DNA of 64,000 nt. It comes from Acidobacteriaceae bacterium. GTDB lineage: Bacteria; Acidobacteriota; Terriglobia; Terriglobales; Acidobacteriaceae. The stretch spans positions 124,001-188,000 of the forward strand of contig DASZBM010000004.1 of NCBI GenBank assembly GCA_035944135.1. Reading direction: 5' to 3'. The notes under the pieces were generated by a model. It had not been told where the DNA came from and did no database searches. It saw only the letters and a program-made list of their open reading frames with translations. Below are positions 51,669 to 60,425 of this stretch, piece after piece. Position 1 is the stretch's first letter, and each line of letters begins with the position of its first letter. The position numbers and the translations under genes are program-made.

Positions 51669-52847
51669 TTACCGTCTCCGCAGGCCGAGCAGACTGAGGA
51701 AGAAGCTGGCGAAGCAGACCTCGGTGCCCAGCATCAGGCAGAGCATGGCGGGCAGCGTGTGGCGCATCATCTGCACCGGTGGCAGCGGGCCGTAACCGGT
51801 GTGTGCCCAGGAGACGACCGACGAGACCGCGATGCCCAGGCCGATGAGCACCAGCACCACGCCGGCGATGAGGCCGGTCTCGAGCGTGATGTAGCGGAAC
51901 CAGCGGTCGAAGCTGGGATCTTCAGGCAGCAACCCTTCGGTTGTGGCGAAGACCTTGGCCGCGACGCCGAAGAAGACGAGCTGGAATCCGAGCAGCACGG
52001 CTGCCGCAGCATAGGCGAGCGTATCGACACCGAGGTTCACATGGCCGAGCGGCCGCTCCGCCGGCAGCAGCCAGATCATCAGGCCGAGGCCGAGGATCAT
52101 GAGCGCGAGCCCCGGAATCAGGAACAGCCACCGCGGCGAGTACATCAGCAGGAAGCGCAGATGGCGCCAGCCGTCGCGCCAGGTGCGCAGGTGCGGAGGC
52201 CGGCTGCGGCCATCCTTCTGGAGCGTCGTCGGGACCTCAACCATGCGCTGGCCAAGCAGCGCGGACTTCACGACCATTTCGCTGGCGAACTCCATGCCTG
52301 TCGTGCGGAGGTCGAGGCGCTTGTAGGCGTCGACCGAAAACGCGCGAATGCCGCAGTGGAAATCGCCTATAGGTGTATGGAAGAGCCAGCGCCCGATGAA
52401 GCTGAGCACCGGGTTTCCGAGGTATCTATGCAACGGCGGCATGGCGCCTGGGCCGATGCCGCCGCGAAAGCGATTGCCCATTACCAACTCGCCGCCGTTG
52501 CGCAGCTCGGCGAGAAAGCGCGGCGCGTGCGCAAAGTTGTAGCTGTCGTCGGCGTCGGCCATCAGGACATAAGGGCTGCGTGCGGCGAGGATGCCTGCGT
52601 TCAGTGCGGCGCCGTAGCCGCGGACCGGAACGGGCACCACACGCGCGCCGTGCTCTGCGGCGATCTGCTGGGAGCCGTCCGTCGAGCCGTTGTCCGCAAC
52701 CACGACCTCGCCGCTGATGCCGTTATCGCGCAGCGCGGCGTTCGCCTTGTCGATGCAGGTGGCGAGCGTCTCGGCCTCGTTGAGGCACGGCATGACGATT
52801 GTGAGTTCGAGCGGCAACTCAGAATTCAGTGGAGCGGCAGAGCTCAT
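51669..52847 (-). CDS. Family 2 glycosyltransferase with C-terminal membrane segments
   Basis: The 392-aa protein has a GT2 domain (LTIVMPCLNEAETLATCID; VVADNGSTDGSQQIA; VLMADADDSYNF, the metal-binding DxD) and a C-terminal region with four hydrophobic segments, as in DPM1/GtrB-like polyprenyl-phosphate glycosyltransferases. Its ATG overlaps the stop of the upstream GT39-like gene (ATGA), so the pair is translated together. The pair likely charges a lipid carrier with sugar and uses it in the periplasm; acceptor unknown. Confidence 0.9.
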   Translation of the reverse strand: MSSAAPLNSELPLELTIVMPCLNEAETLATCIDKANAALRDNGISGEVVVADNGSTDGSQQIAAEHGARVVPVPVRGYGAALNAGILAARSPYVLMADADDSYNFAHAPRFLAELRNGGELVMGNRFRGGIGPGAMPPLHRYLGNPVLSFIGRWLFHTPIGDFHCGIRAFSVDAYKRLDLRTTGMEFASEMVVKSALLGQRMVEVPTTLQKDGRSRPPHLRTWRDGWRHLRFLLMYSPRWLFLIPGLALMILGLGLMIWLLPAERPLGHVNLGVDTLAYAAAAVLLGFQLVFFGVAAKVFATTEGLLPEDPSFDRWFRYITLETGLIAGVVLVLIGLGIAVSSVVSWAHTGYGPLPPVQMMRHTLPAMLCLMLGTEVCFASFFLSLLGLRRR

Positions 52848-54694
52848 GGACCTCCCTGGCGCGTCGTGTTCCACGGTAGCGTCGCGGGCGTTGAGGATTG
52901 GGTGCGGGCACCTGAACCAAGGGTATCGCGAACCGTAAGTGGATACGCGTAAAGGTCGGTGTCATCGAGTCGAATCCAGCCCTGGGCTGCGGCGGGGTCG
53001 AGATTGATCGCTCCCGGATCGAACTGTGCGACGAGCACCTTGGCATTTTGTCCGCGAAGCACGTCGAGCACCTGTTGGCGATTCGGCAGGCCGGCCCACT
53101 GCGCGTACAGATTGCCGTTTGGGTTATAGACCTCGGTGAGGATGCGCACACCCGCGAGCCGCGCCCAGTAGTGGTCGTTGAGGCAGGCATAGAAGCCCAT
53201 GCACGAGACCTCGTCGCCCGGCTTGACGCCGAGCTGTTCCAGCGCGTGCGCAGCCCCGAACATCTCGGCGTTGTACCACGGGTGCGGCAGGCCGGTCTCG
53301 TTGCGGCGTTGCTCAAGGGCAATGCGAAGGCTCTCGCCCGCGGCGAGGAATGCAAGCAGGACGATCATCGCGGTCGCGGCAGAGGGCAGCCATGAAGACG
53401 GGGATGTGCCAAATTCGTCGGCTTCAGGTTGCGGTGTGCGCAGAGCAGCGAAGACTGGGAGCAGAAGGACGAGGTAGGCGAGCGTGACATAGCGCTCCTC
53501 CACGTTCACGAGCCCGTACAGGATCCACATTGCAAGGCCAAGCAGGATCATCGGAAGCCAGAAGTTGTCGCGGCGCCAGTCGCCGAACCGTACGCGCGCG
53601 CCGAAAACCAGCAGGAGTATGAGCAGGCTCCAGGCTTCCGGATGATTGAAGAGATATCGCACGACGAGCACCACGTTGCGCGCGTCGCGGCGGATCAGCA
53701 CGGGCGCGTCCAGGTGCGGGGTGATGCGCTCGTTGAAATAGGTGGTGTCGAACCAATCGGGGTAAGTGCCGTACGGTTCGGCGCGGTAGCTGTAGATCCC
53801 GGGCGAGGCGAGGAGCTGCTTTTCGGGGTGGATGAGATGAACCGTTGCCGGGCCGAATCTCGAAGTCATCCACGGTTCCAGATGCATCTTCTCGACGCCC
53901 CCAACATACCACGCGTAGTTCAGCGCGCCGGAGTCACCGAAGTCGAACCGGTGCTTCTGATGGCTGAGCGCGCCAACATATGGACCGGCGACGATGCCGA
54001 AGACGGCGAGCGCCAGCGCAGCATTGCCGAGCGCACGTGACAGCGGCCGGCGCTGCAGCCAGACCTGGAACAGGAACAGTATCGCGATGGAGAGCAGCGC
54101 AACGAGGAACGCGAACGACTTCGTGAGATACGCGAGCCCGAAGAAGAGGCCCATCAGCGGCGCATAGATGAAGCTCTCCGTCGCGAGCGCGTTCAGCATC
54201 ATCGCGAACGCAAGCAGCATCAGCGCCTGCAGGAGGGCGTCGGGGCGAACGAGTCCCGTCGCGAGCTCACGTTGCGAGGCAACAACAATCAGCGCAGACC
54301 CCAGCAGCGCAAGTGCTTCGCGCGAGAGCAGCGGTTGCGCACCGCCGCTGATTGTGCGGGCTCGCAGACGGTCGAGTGCATAGACGAACGCGACCATCGC
54401 GACTAGCTCAAGCAGGAAGATGCCGTAGTTCGCAAAGTAGTACGCGGAAATCTCGTTCCAGCGCGACGGATGAAAGATGATCTGCGCCGCGGCGAGCACC
54501 GCCGGATAAAGCGGATGCCAGTAGCCGTTAACCACGCCCGCCCAGCGATGCGCGTGCAGCAGATCGGCGATGTCCATGTAGCAGACCGCATCGCCGTCCA
54601 GCAGGTAAGGCTCATATTTCGTCGCCAGCCAGCCAATCGGAACCAGAAGCAACAGGTACACGATCAGCAGCTTGCGCAGGCGCGACTGGGACAT
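52844..54694 (-). CDS. Polytopic GT39/ArnT-like glycosyltransferase
   Basis: The 616-aa protein has about 11-13 hydrophobic segments. A first-loop acidic motif LLDGDAVCYMDIADLLHA and WHPLYPAVLAAAQIIF parallel the DxE-type loop and HPPL region of GT39/ArnT enzymes that take sugars from polyprenyl phosphate. A soluble C-terminal domain follows about residue 470. Coupled to the GT2 gene, it probably transfers the sugar made by that protein. Target unknown. Confidence 0.8.
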   Translation of the reverse strand: MSQSRLRKLLIVYLLLLVPIGWLATKYEPYLLDGDAVCYMDIADLLHAHRWAGVVNGYWHPLYPAVLAAAQIIFHPSRWNEISAYYFANYGIFLLELVAMVAFVYALDRLRARTISGGAQPLLSREALALLGSALIVVASQRELATGLVRPDALLQALMLLAFAMMLNALATESFIYAPLMGLFFGLAYLTKSFAFLVALLSIAILFLFQVWLQRRPLSRALGNAALALAVFGIVAGPYVGALSHQKHRFDFGDSGALNYAWYVGGVEKMHLEPWMTSRFGPATVHLIHPEKQLLASPGIYSYRAEPYGTYPDWFDTTYFNERITPHLDAPVLIRRDARNVVLVVRYLFNHPEAWSLLILLLVFGARVRFGDWRRDNFWLPMILLGLAMWILYGLVNVEERYVTLAYLVLLLPVFAALRTPQPEADEFGTSPSSWLPSAATAMIVLLAFLAAGESLRIALEQRRNETGLPHPWYNAEMFGAAHALEQLGVKPGDEVSCMGFYACLNDHYWARLAGVRILTEVYNPNGNLYAQWAGLPNRQQVLDVLRGQNAKVLVAQFDPGAINLDPAAAQGWIRLDDTDLYAYPLTVRDTLGSGARTQSSTPATLPWNTTRQGGP

Positions 54695-54755
54695 CCAGGA
54701 GGCTCCGGGTGCTTGCTTAAGAATACCTTGCAGCGCCTGTCCGCGAGACTTCGCG

Positions 54756-56297
54756 CTACAGGATGTAACGGCTGAGGTCCTGATTCTTCACGATGCTCGC
54801 GACCTGCTGCTGCACGTATTCGCGTGTCACAGTGAGCACCTTTTCCGTGTGGCCCTTTTCCGTCGTGCGCTCATGGAGCGGTGGCACGGCGGGCAGCTTC
54901 GCTCCGTCGTGCGCGTTCGCTTCCGCCGGCGGCTTCACGATGTCGGGCGCGTGGAAGCTGATCTCGTCGAGCACCTTCTCCATAATCGTGTGCAGACGGC
55001 GCGCACCGATGTTCTCCGTCGACTCGTTCACCTGAAAGGCGAAGTGGGCCATTTCTTCGAGAGCTTCGGGCGCGAACTCCAGCTTCAGGCCTTCAGTCTC
55101 GAGCAGCGCGATGGCCTGCTTCACCAGCGACGCACGCGGCTCCGTAAGAATCCGGAGAAAGTCTTCAACCGTGAGCGGCTTCAGCTCCACGCGGATAGGG
55201 AAGCGTCCCTGCAATTCGGGGATGAGGTCCGAGGGCTTGGAGACGTGAAACGCGCCCGCGGCGATGAACAGGATGTGGTCCGTCGCGACGAAGCCATACT
55301 TTGTGTTCACGGTCGTGCCTTCGACGATCGGCAGGATGTCGCGCTGCACGCCTTCGCGGCTGATGTCCGGCCCGTGTCCGCCCTCGCGCCCGGCGATCTT
55401 GTCCACTTCGTCGAGGAAGACGATCCCCGAGTCTTCGACGCGCTCCACGGCCACGCGCGTGACCTGGTCCATGTCGAGCAGGCGCGACTCCTCTTCCTGC
55501 ACAAGGTAATCGAAGGCCTCGGCCACCTTGAGTTGGCGCTTGCGCGTGCGCTGCGACAGCAGGCCGGAGAGCATGTCACGCAGACCGCTGTTTTCGAGCT
55601 CATCGGGTGGCTGGTTCGACATGATCTCGATCTGCGGCTGGCTGCGGTCACGTGTTTCAAGCTCAACGAGCCGGTCGTCGAGACGGCCTTCCCGGAACTG
55701 CTGCCGGAGACGATCGCGCTCGCGGCTGCGGTCGCCATCGTTCTGCGGCGGGGGTGCAAGCACGGGGCGCGCGTCCTCAATCCCTTCCTGCCCCGCGATA
55801 AACGCAGCCTGCACCTCCGGCGCAGGCGCTGCCGAGCTTTGCTGGAATAGCAGATCAACGAGCCGGTCCTCTGCGGCGAGCTCGGCGCGGTCTTCAATCT
55901 CTTCAAGCTTTTCCTCGCGCACCATGTCGATCCCGACCTCGACGAGATCGCGCACAATCGACTCAACGTCGCGCCCCACGTAGCCGACCTCAGTGAACTT
56001 GGAGGCCTCGACCTTCAGGAAGGGCGAGTTGGTCAGCTTTGCCAGCCGTCGCGCAATCTCTGTCTTGCCCACGCCCGTAGACCCGATCATGAGAATGTTC
56101 TTCGGCATGATCTCTTCGGCGAGCTCGGGTGATAGCTTCTGACGGCGCGTGCGGTTCCGCAACGCAATCGCGACCGCGCGTTTCGCCGCAGCCTGCCCGA
56201 CGACGTACTTGTCGAGCTCGGCGACGATCTCGCGAGGCGTCAGCTCATCAAGCGAGAGGGGTTGGTCTTCGGCGGTGCCGGGGAGGTAGATGGCCAT
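54756..56297 (-). CDS. hslU: HslU, ATPase subunit of the HslUV protease
   Basis: HslU unfolds substrates and feeds them to HslV. The 513-aa AAA+ protein has Walker A GSTGVGKT (72-79), Walker B IVFLDEVDKIAG and the C-terminal DLSRYIL tail that docks in HslV. Length exceeds the usual 440-460 aa because the intermediate (I) domain, about residues 125-250, is enlarged, with a Pro/Asp/Arg-rich insert (LAPPPQNDGDRSRERDRLRQ). A further insert near residue 460-490 is Pro/His-rich. It follows hslV by 22 bp. Confidence 0.95.
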   Translation of the reverse strand: MAIYLPGTAEDQPLSLDELTPREIVAELDKYVVGQAAAKRAVAIALRNRTRRQKLSPELAEEIMPKNILMIGSTGVGKTEIARRLAKLTNSPFLKVEASKFTEVGYVGRDVESIVRDLVEVGIDMVREEKLEEIEDRAELAAEDRLVDLLFQQSSAAPAPEVQAAFIAGQEGIEDARPVLAPPPQNDGDRSRERDRLRQQFREGRLDDRLVELETRDRSQPQIEIMSNQPPDELENSGLRDMLSGLLSQRTRKRQLKVAEAFDYLVQEEESRLLDMDQVTRVAVERVEDSGIVFLDEVDKIAGREGGHGPDISREGVQRDILPIVEGTTVNTKYGFVATDHILFIAAGAFHVSKPSDLIPELQGRFPIRVELKPLTVEDFLRILTEPRASLVKQAIALLETEGLKLEFAPEALEEMAHFAFQVNESTENIGARRLHTIMEKVLDEISFHAPDIVKPPAEANAHDGAKLPAVPPLHERTTEKGHTEKVLTVTREYVQQQVASIVKNQDLSRYIL

Positions 56298-56319
56298 CGA
56301 TGCGTTGCTGTCCTAAGGG

Positions 56320-56865
56320 CTAAGTTGCTTTGATCTCTTCGATCACGATGCTCTGGTTGGAGTAGATGCAGATATCGGCCGCGATCTTCATGCTGCGCTC
56401 GACGATCTCGCGCGCCGAGAGCTGTGTGTTCTCGAGCAGCGCCGTTGCCGCGGCCAGCGCGAAGCTGCCGCCGGAGCCAATCGTCGCAATGATTCCGTCG
56501 GCGACCGGGTCGGGTTCGATCACATCGCCGTTGCCGGAGAGCAGGAATATCTGCTTCCCGTCGGCAATGATGAGCAGCGCCTCGAGCTGGCGCAGCAGCT
56601 TGTCCGTCCGCCAATCCTTGGCGAGCTCGACGGCCGAGCGCCCGAGGTTCCCGCTGTACTGCTCCAGCTTGGCCTCGAAGCGCGTGAAGAGCGCGAAGGC
56701 ATCCGCCGTGGAGCCTGCAAAGCCCGCGAGCACCTTGTCGTTATAAAGACGGCGGATCTTGCGCGCGGTCTGTTTCATCACCGTCGAGCCGAGCGTCACC
56801 TGCCCATCGGCGGCCATAACCATTGTGCCGTCTCGCTGAACGCACAGCACGGTCGTGGAGCGCAC
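56320..56865 (-). CDS. hslV: HslV, peptidase subunit of the HslUV protease
   Basis: A threonine peptidase. From GTG 56865 the protein is 181 aa, beginning [13 protein letters not shown], where the first Thr of TT (T4) is the expected N-terminal nucleophile after processing. Typical segments follow: [62 protein letters not shown] stands six bases before the GTG. A longer version from ATG 56979 (219 aa) is possible but would add 38 residues and overlap the divergent gene's start codon. Confidence 0.92.
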   Translation of the reverse strand: MRSTTVLCVQRDGTMVMAADGQVTLGSTVMKQTARKIRRLYNDKVLAGFAGSTADAFALFTRFEAKLEQYSGNLGRSAVELAKDWRTDKLLRQLEALLIIADGKQIFLLSGNGDVIEPDPVADGIIATIGSGGSFALAAATALLENTQLSAREIVERSMKIAADICIYSNQSIVIEEIKAT

Positions 56866-56977
56866 CCGCCGTCCCTCGCCAAGGTCAAGCGGCGGGGGTG
56901 TGATTTCCCTCGACCCGGTTGGGTGATTGCCGGAGCGCCTTTTGCGCCGTAATTCTGTAACTGAAGTTTGTCCCGTC

Positions 56978-57526
56978 ATGAGCAACCTGAAGTATATCGC
57001 CGCACCACGAGTGATTCCTCTACCCCTCGCTGGCGTGGCGCTTGTGGTCACCGCTTGCGCTATGCTCATCACATCTTCTGTGAGGCCCTCTTCCCAGCAC
57101 CTGACGCACCTGTTGCACGGAGTCGATCCCCGTATCGCCGGCGGCGTTGTTGTGGGTGCGGCAGCGGTCGGAACCGCTCTCTGGCTGTGGGCGCGTTCGC
57201 GTCGCCCGACCGCCGAGGAGCTGGAGCGCCGGCGGCGTGACCGCCTGGCCACCGTCGGCCGCATCACCGACGGTGTGCTGATCGACGCCCGAACCCTGAC
57301 CGGTGAAGAGACCAACGAGACGGCCCCCGAGGTGCTGATCTACAGCTACCGCCTCGCCGGCGTGACGTATGACTGCGCGCAGGACGTCTCGAAGCTGCCG
57401 GAACGCGTCACCGGATGGCGGCTGGACCAGCCGCTGCAGGTGCGCTACGACCCGCGCAATCCGGGTAACAGCGTCGTCGTTGCCGAAACCTGGAGCGGGC
57501 TGTGGCAGGAACGGGCCTGGCGCTGA
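56978..57526 (+). CDS. DUF3592-like membrane protein
   Basis: The 182-aa protein has two hydrophobic segments ([39 protein letters not shown]), then a beta-rich domain with [19 protein letters not shown] and [14 protein letters not shown], the pattern of DUF3592 proteins. Function unknown. ATG 56978 is used; the longer frame to 56927 overlaps hslV's upstream region. It points toward ychF. Confidence 0.77.
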   Translation: MSNLKYIAAPRVIPLPLAGVALVVTACAMLITSSVRPSSQHLTHLLHGVDPRIAGGVVVGAAAVGTALWLWARSRRPTAEELERRRRDRLATVGRITDGVLIDARTLTGEETNETAPEVLIYSYRLAGVTYDCAQDVSKLPERVTGWRLDQPLQVRYDPRNPGNSVVVAETWSGLWQERAWR

Positions 57527-57551
57527 CCCGGAACCACCGTCCTGAACTCGC

Positions 57552-58649
57552 TTAAACGTTGAATTTGAAGAAGAGAACGTCGCCGTCCTTGACGACGTAC
57601 TCCTTGCCCTCCGAACGCAGAAGCCCCGCTTCTTTCACGGCCTGCTCGGTGCCGAGCCGGAAGAGATCGTCGCAGTTGTAGGCCTCGGCGCGTATGAATC
57701 CCCGCTCAAAGTCCGAGTGGATGACGCCGGCCGCGCCCGGTGCTTTGGTGCCACGGCGAATTGTCCAGGCACGGCACTCGTCCGGTCCGGCCGTAAAGTA
57801 TGTGATCAGGTCCAGCAGCCGATAGCCCGCGTGGATGAGTCGGTTTAATCCAGGCTCGGTGAGCCCGAGGTCGGCGAGAAACTCCGCGCGCTCGTCGGGC
57901 TCCAGCAGAGCAATCTCAGCTTCCATTGCGCCGCAGATGCGAACCACCTGCGACCCCTCCTCCGCTGCGCGCTGTTCCACCTGGGCGGTGTACGCGTTGC
58001 CGCTGGCGAGCGAAGCATCATCGACATTCGCTACATAGAGCATCGGCTTGGCCGTGATGAGCTGCAGATCACGCGTGGCGGCGCGTTCGTCGTCAGTGAG
58101 CTCGACGGTACGCGCCGGCTTGCCTTCCTCGAGCGCCGCTTTGATCTTTGCCACACCCGCGACCTCTGCCTTGATCTTCGGATCGGTTGAATTTTTTGCC
58201 AGCTTCTCCAGCCGCTGCGAGCGCTTCTCTACGGAATCCAGGTCGGCGAGCATCAACTCTGTGTTGATCACGTCAATATCCGAGAGCGGATTTACACCGC
58301 CTGCCACGTGCACGACCTCCGGATCGTCGAAGCAGCGGACCACGTGCACGATCGCGTCGGTCGCCCGAATGTGCCCGAGGAACTGGTTGCCGAGCCCTTC
58401 GCCCTTGCTCGCGCCGGCGACCAGGCCGGCAATATCGATGAATTCCATCGTCGTCGGGACAAGAGATTTCGGCTTGAACATCGCAGCGATGCGATCCAGC
58501 CGCTCGTCCGGCACGGACACAATGCCGACGTTCGGATCGATCGTGCAGAACGGATAGTTCGCGGCCTGGGCCTTGGCGGCCGTGAGCGCGTTGAAGATGG
58601 TGGACTTGCCGACGTTCGGCAGCCCTACGATTCCACAATTAAGAGCCAT
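57552..58649 (-). CDS. ychF: YchF, Obg-family P-loop ATPase/GTPase
   Basis: A universally conserved, ribosome-associated nucleotidase (OLA1 in eukaryotes). The 365-aa protein begins MALNCGIVGLPNVGKSTIFN (Walker A), has FIDIAGLVAGASKGEGLGNQ (G3 region), and the C-terminal TGS-type domain ends VVKDGDVLFFKFNV, the invariant YchF tail. Length and N-terminus match. Confidence 0.97.
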   Translation of the reverse strand: MALNCGIVGLPNVGKSTIFNALTAAKAQAANYPFCTIDPNVGIVSVPDERLDRIAAMFKPKSLVPTTMEFIDIAGLVAGASKGEGLGNQFLGHIRATDAIVHVVRCFDDPEVVHVAGGVNPLSDIDVINTELMLADLDSVEKRSQRLEKLAKNSTDPKIKAEVAGVAKIKAALEEGKPARTVELTDDERAATRDLQLITAKPMLYVANVDDASLASGNAYTAQVEQRAAEEGSQVVRICGAMEAEIALLEPDERAEFLADLGLTEPGLNRLIHAGYRLLDLITYFTAGPDECRAWTIRRGTKAPGAAGVIHSDFERGFIRAEAYNCDDLFRLGTEQAVKEAGLLRSEGKEYVVKDGDVLFFKFNV

Positions 58650-58705
58650 GTTCCGGGTATGTTTCCTTCTCTTCTATTGGAACATGGCGCGCGCAATCGC
58701 ATTCC

Positions 58706-59269
58706 TCAGGAGGACCTGTGCGCCGCCGCTTTGCCGAAAGCCTTCAGCCCGCGCGCCATCTGGCGGCGCTCCTTCGGGCTCAGCACCTCGGCCAGCCGGT
58801 CCACCTGGCGGGCATGCGCCGCGAACACTTTGTCGATGAGGTCCCGGCCCGCTGGCGTCAGGTCGACGACGCGCACCCGCCGGTCCTCAGAGCTATTCGT
58901 GCGCGTGACCAGGCCACGCTTCAGCAGCCGGTCAACGGCCACGGAGATCGACCCCGGCGTCAGAAAGACCTTCGGGCCGATCGTATTAACCGGCATCGGT
59001 CCCTTATGCAGCAGCGCCTCCAGGATGCGGAACTCCGACTCTCCCAGCCCGCTGCCGTTCAAAGTGTGCTCCGTGAAGCCCAGCAGGGAGTGGTACGCCT
59101 TGATCAGCACCAGCCAGAGCTGCGTGCCCGAAACCTTGTCCGCCTTCTGATCCTTCGCAGGGCGTACATCCTTCGACTGCCTGGAGTTAGCAGACTTGGC
59201 CGGCTTCTGCGCCTTGGAAGGCTTCGTTGCGTCAACGGTCTTCTGAATCGTTCGCATACCCATTGACAT
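58706..59269 (-). CDS. MarR-family transcriptional regulator
   Basis: The 187-aa protein has a Lys/Ala/Ser-rich N-terminal tail of about 45 residues, then a winged helix: LGESEFRILEALLHKGPMPV, FLTPGSISVAVDRLLKRGLV (recognition helix) and TNSSEDRRVRVVDLTPAG (wing). It is divergent from an LLM oxidoreductase with under 40 bp between them, and is the likely regulator of that gene and itself. Start is uncertain among Mets at 59257, 59263, 59269 and 59290. Confidence 0.87.
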   Translation of the reverse strand: MSMGMRTIQKTVDATKPSKAQKPAKSANSRQSKDVRPAKDQKADKVSGTQLWLVLIKAYHSLLGFTEHTLNGSGLGESEFRILEALLHKGPMPVNTIGPKVFLTPGSISVAVDRLLKRGLVTRTNSSEDRRVRVVDLTPAGRDLIDKVFAAHARQVDRLAEVLSPKERRQMARGLKAFGKAAAHRSS

Positions 59270-59293
59270 CAATATAATTGGTACAGACATAAT
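59262..59293 (+). promoter_or_regulatory. Promoter and palindromic operator for the LLM oxidoreductase gene
   Basis: A palindrome, ATTGACATCAAT (59262-59273), abuts a perfect TATAAT (59273-59278). It lies in the short space between the MarR gene and the LLM gene, the usual place for a MarR-type site, and partly inside the MarR coding start region. A TTGACA at 59263 with CATAAT at 59288 (19-nt gap) is a weaker alternative. Confidence 0.45.
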
Positions 59294-59306
59294 CCGGGAG
59301 TTAAAA

Positions 59307-60353
59307 ATGGTACGCATCGGGATTGATAGCTTCGTCGAGATGCTGGCCGACGGACGCCCCGCCGGTGAGCGTGGCCAGGAGCGCGTCGCGCAACTCATGG
59401 AGGAGATCGAACTTGCAGACCGCGTTGGCCTGAACAGCTTTGGCATCGGCGAGCATCGCCGCGAGGAGTACATCGCCAGCTCGCCCGCCGTACTCCTGGC
59501 CGCGGCCGCAGCGCGCACCGAGAAGATCCGCCTCACCAGCGCAGTCACCGTCCTCAGCTCCGACGATCCAGTCCGTGTCTTTCAGGACTTCGCCACGCTT
59601 GATCTCATATCCAACGGCCGTGCCGAGATCATCGTCGGCCGTGGTTCGTTCATCGAGTCTTACCCGCTCTTCGGCTACGACCTCAAAAACTACGATGAGC
59701 TCTTCGCCGAAAAACTCGACCTGCTGCTGCATCTGCGCGACGAGGTGAAGGTCTACTGGGAGGGCAAGCACCGGCCGTCGCTCACCGGCCAGGGTGTGTG
59801 GCCACGGCCCGTGCAGCCGGTGCTTCCCATTCGCCTCGGAGTCGGCGGAACGCCGAACTCTTTCGTCCGCGCTGGCATGCTCGGCCTTCCGCTCACCGTC
59901 GCCATCATCGGCGGCGAGCCGCACCGGTTCCGCCCACTGGTCGACCTCTATCGCCAGTCTGGACGCCGCGCCGGCTACGCGCCCGAGTCGCTCGATGTCG
60001 CGGTCCACTCGATCGGCTACGTCGCCGAAACCGACCAGCAGGCCGCCGACGAGCTCTGGCCCGCCTACTCGCACACCTTCAGCCGTATCGGAAAGGAGCG
60101 GGGCTGGGGGCCGCTGACCCGTGCCGCCTTTGACGCTCAGCGCGGGCCGACCGGAGCTTTCGTCGTCGGCTCGCCGGAGACAGCGGCCAAGAAGATGCAG
60201 CACATCAGCGATTCTCTCGGAGGCGTCTCGCAGGTCAGCCTGATGATGTCCGGTGGTCCGCTGGCACACGACAAGATGTTGCGGTCAATCGAACTCCTCG
60301 GCACCGAGGTCAGCCCACGCGTGCAGGAGCAGTCGGCGGTCGCAACGATCTGA
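59307..60353 (+). CDS. LLM-class flavin-dependent oxidoreductase
   Basis: The 348-aa protein is a luciferase-like monooxygenase: MVRIGIDSFVEML opening the barrel, LNSFGIGEHRREEYIASSP, IRLTSAVTVLSSDDPVRVFQDFATLD, GRAEIIVGRGSFIES and FVVGSPETAAKKMQHI, a standard set. The closest recalled relatives are alkanal-monooxygenase-like LLM proteins. GGGAG precedes ATG 59307. Controlled most likely by the divergent MarR gene. Substrate unknown. Confidence 0.9.
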   Translation: MVRIGIDSFVEMLADGRPAGERGQERVAQLMEEIELADRVGLNSFGIGEHRREEYIASSPAVLLAAAAARTEKIRLTSAVTVLSSDDPVRVFQDFATLDLISNGRAEIIVGRGSFIESYPLFGYDLKNYDELFAEKLDLLLHLRDEVKVYWEGKHRPSLTGQGVWPRPVQPVLPIRLGVGGTPNSFVRAGMLGLPLTVAIIGGEPHRFRPLVDLYRQSGRRAGYAPESLDVAVHSIGYVAETDQQAADELWPAYSHTFSRIGKERGWGPLTRAAFDAQRGPTGAFVVGSPETAAKKMQHISDSLGGVSQVSLMMSGGPLAHDKMLRSIELLGTEVSPRVQEQSAVATI

Positions 60354-60425
60354 GTCGTCGCGTAAGCGCCCGGGGCGGTTTGCGGATGGTATGCTTCCCT
60401 TCCGCGCCGGAGGGCTGCTGTACCC

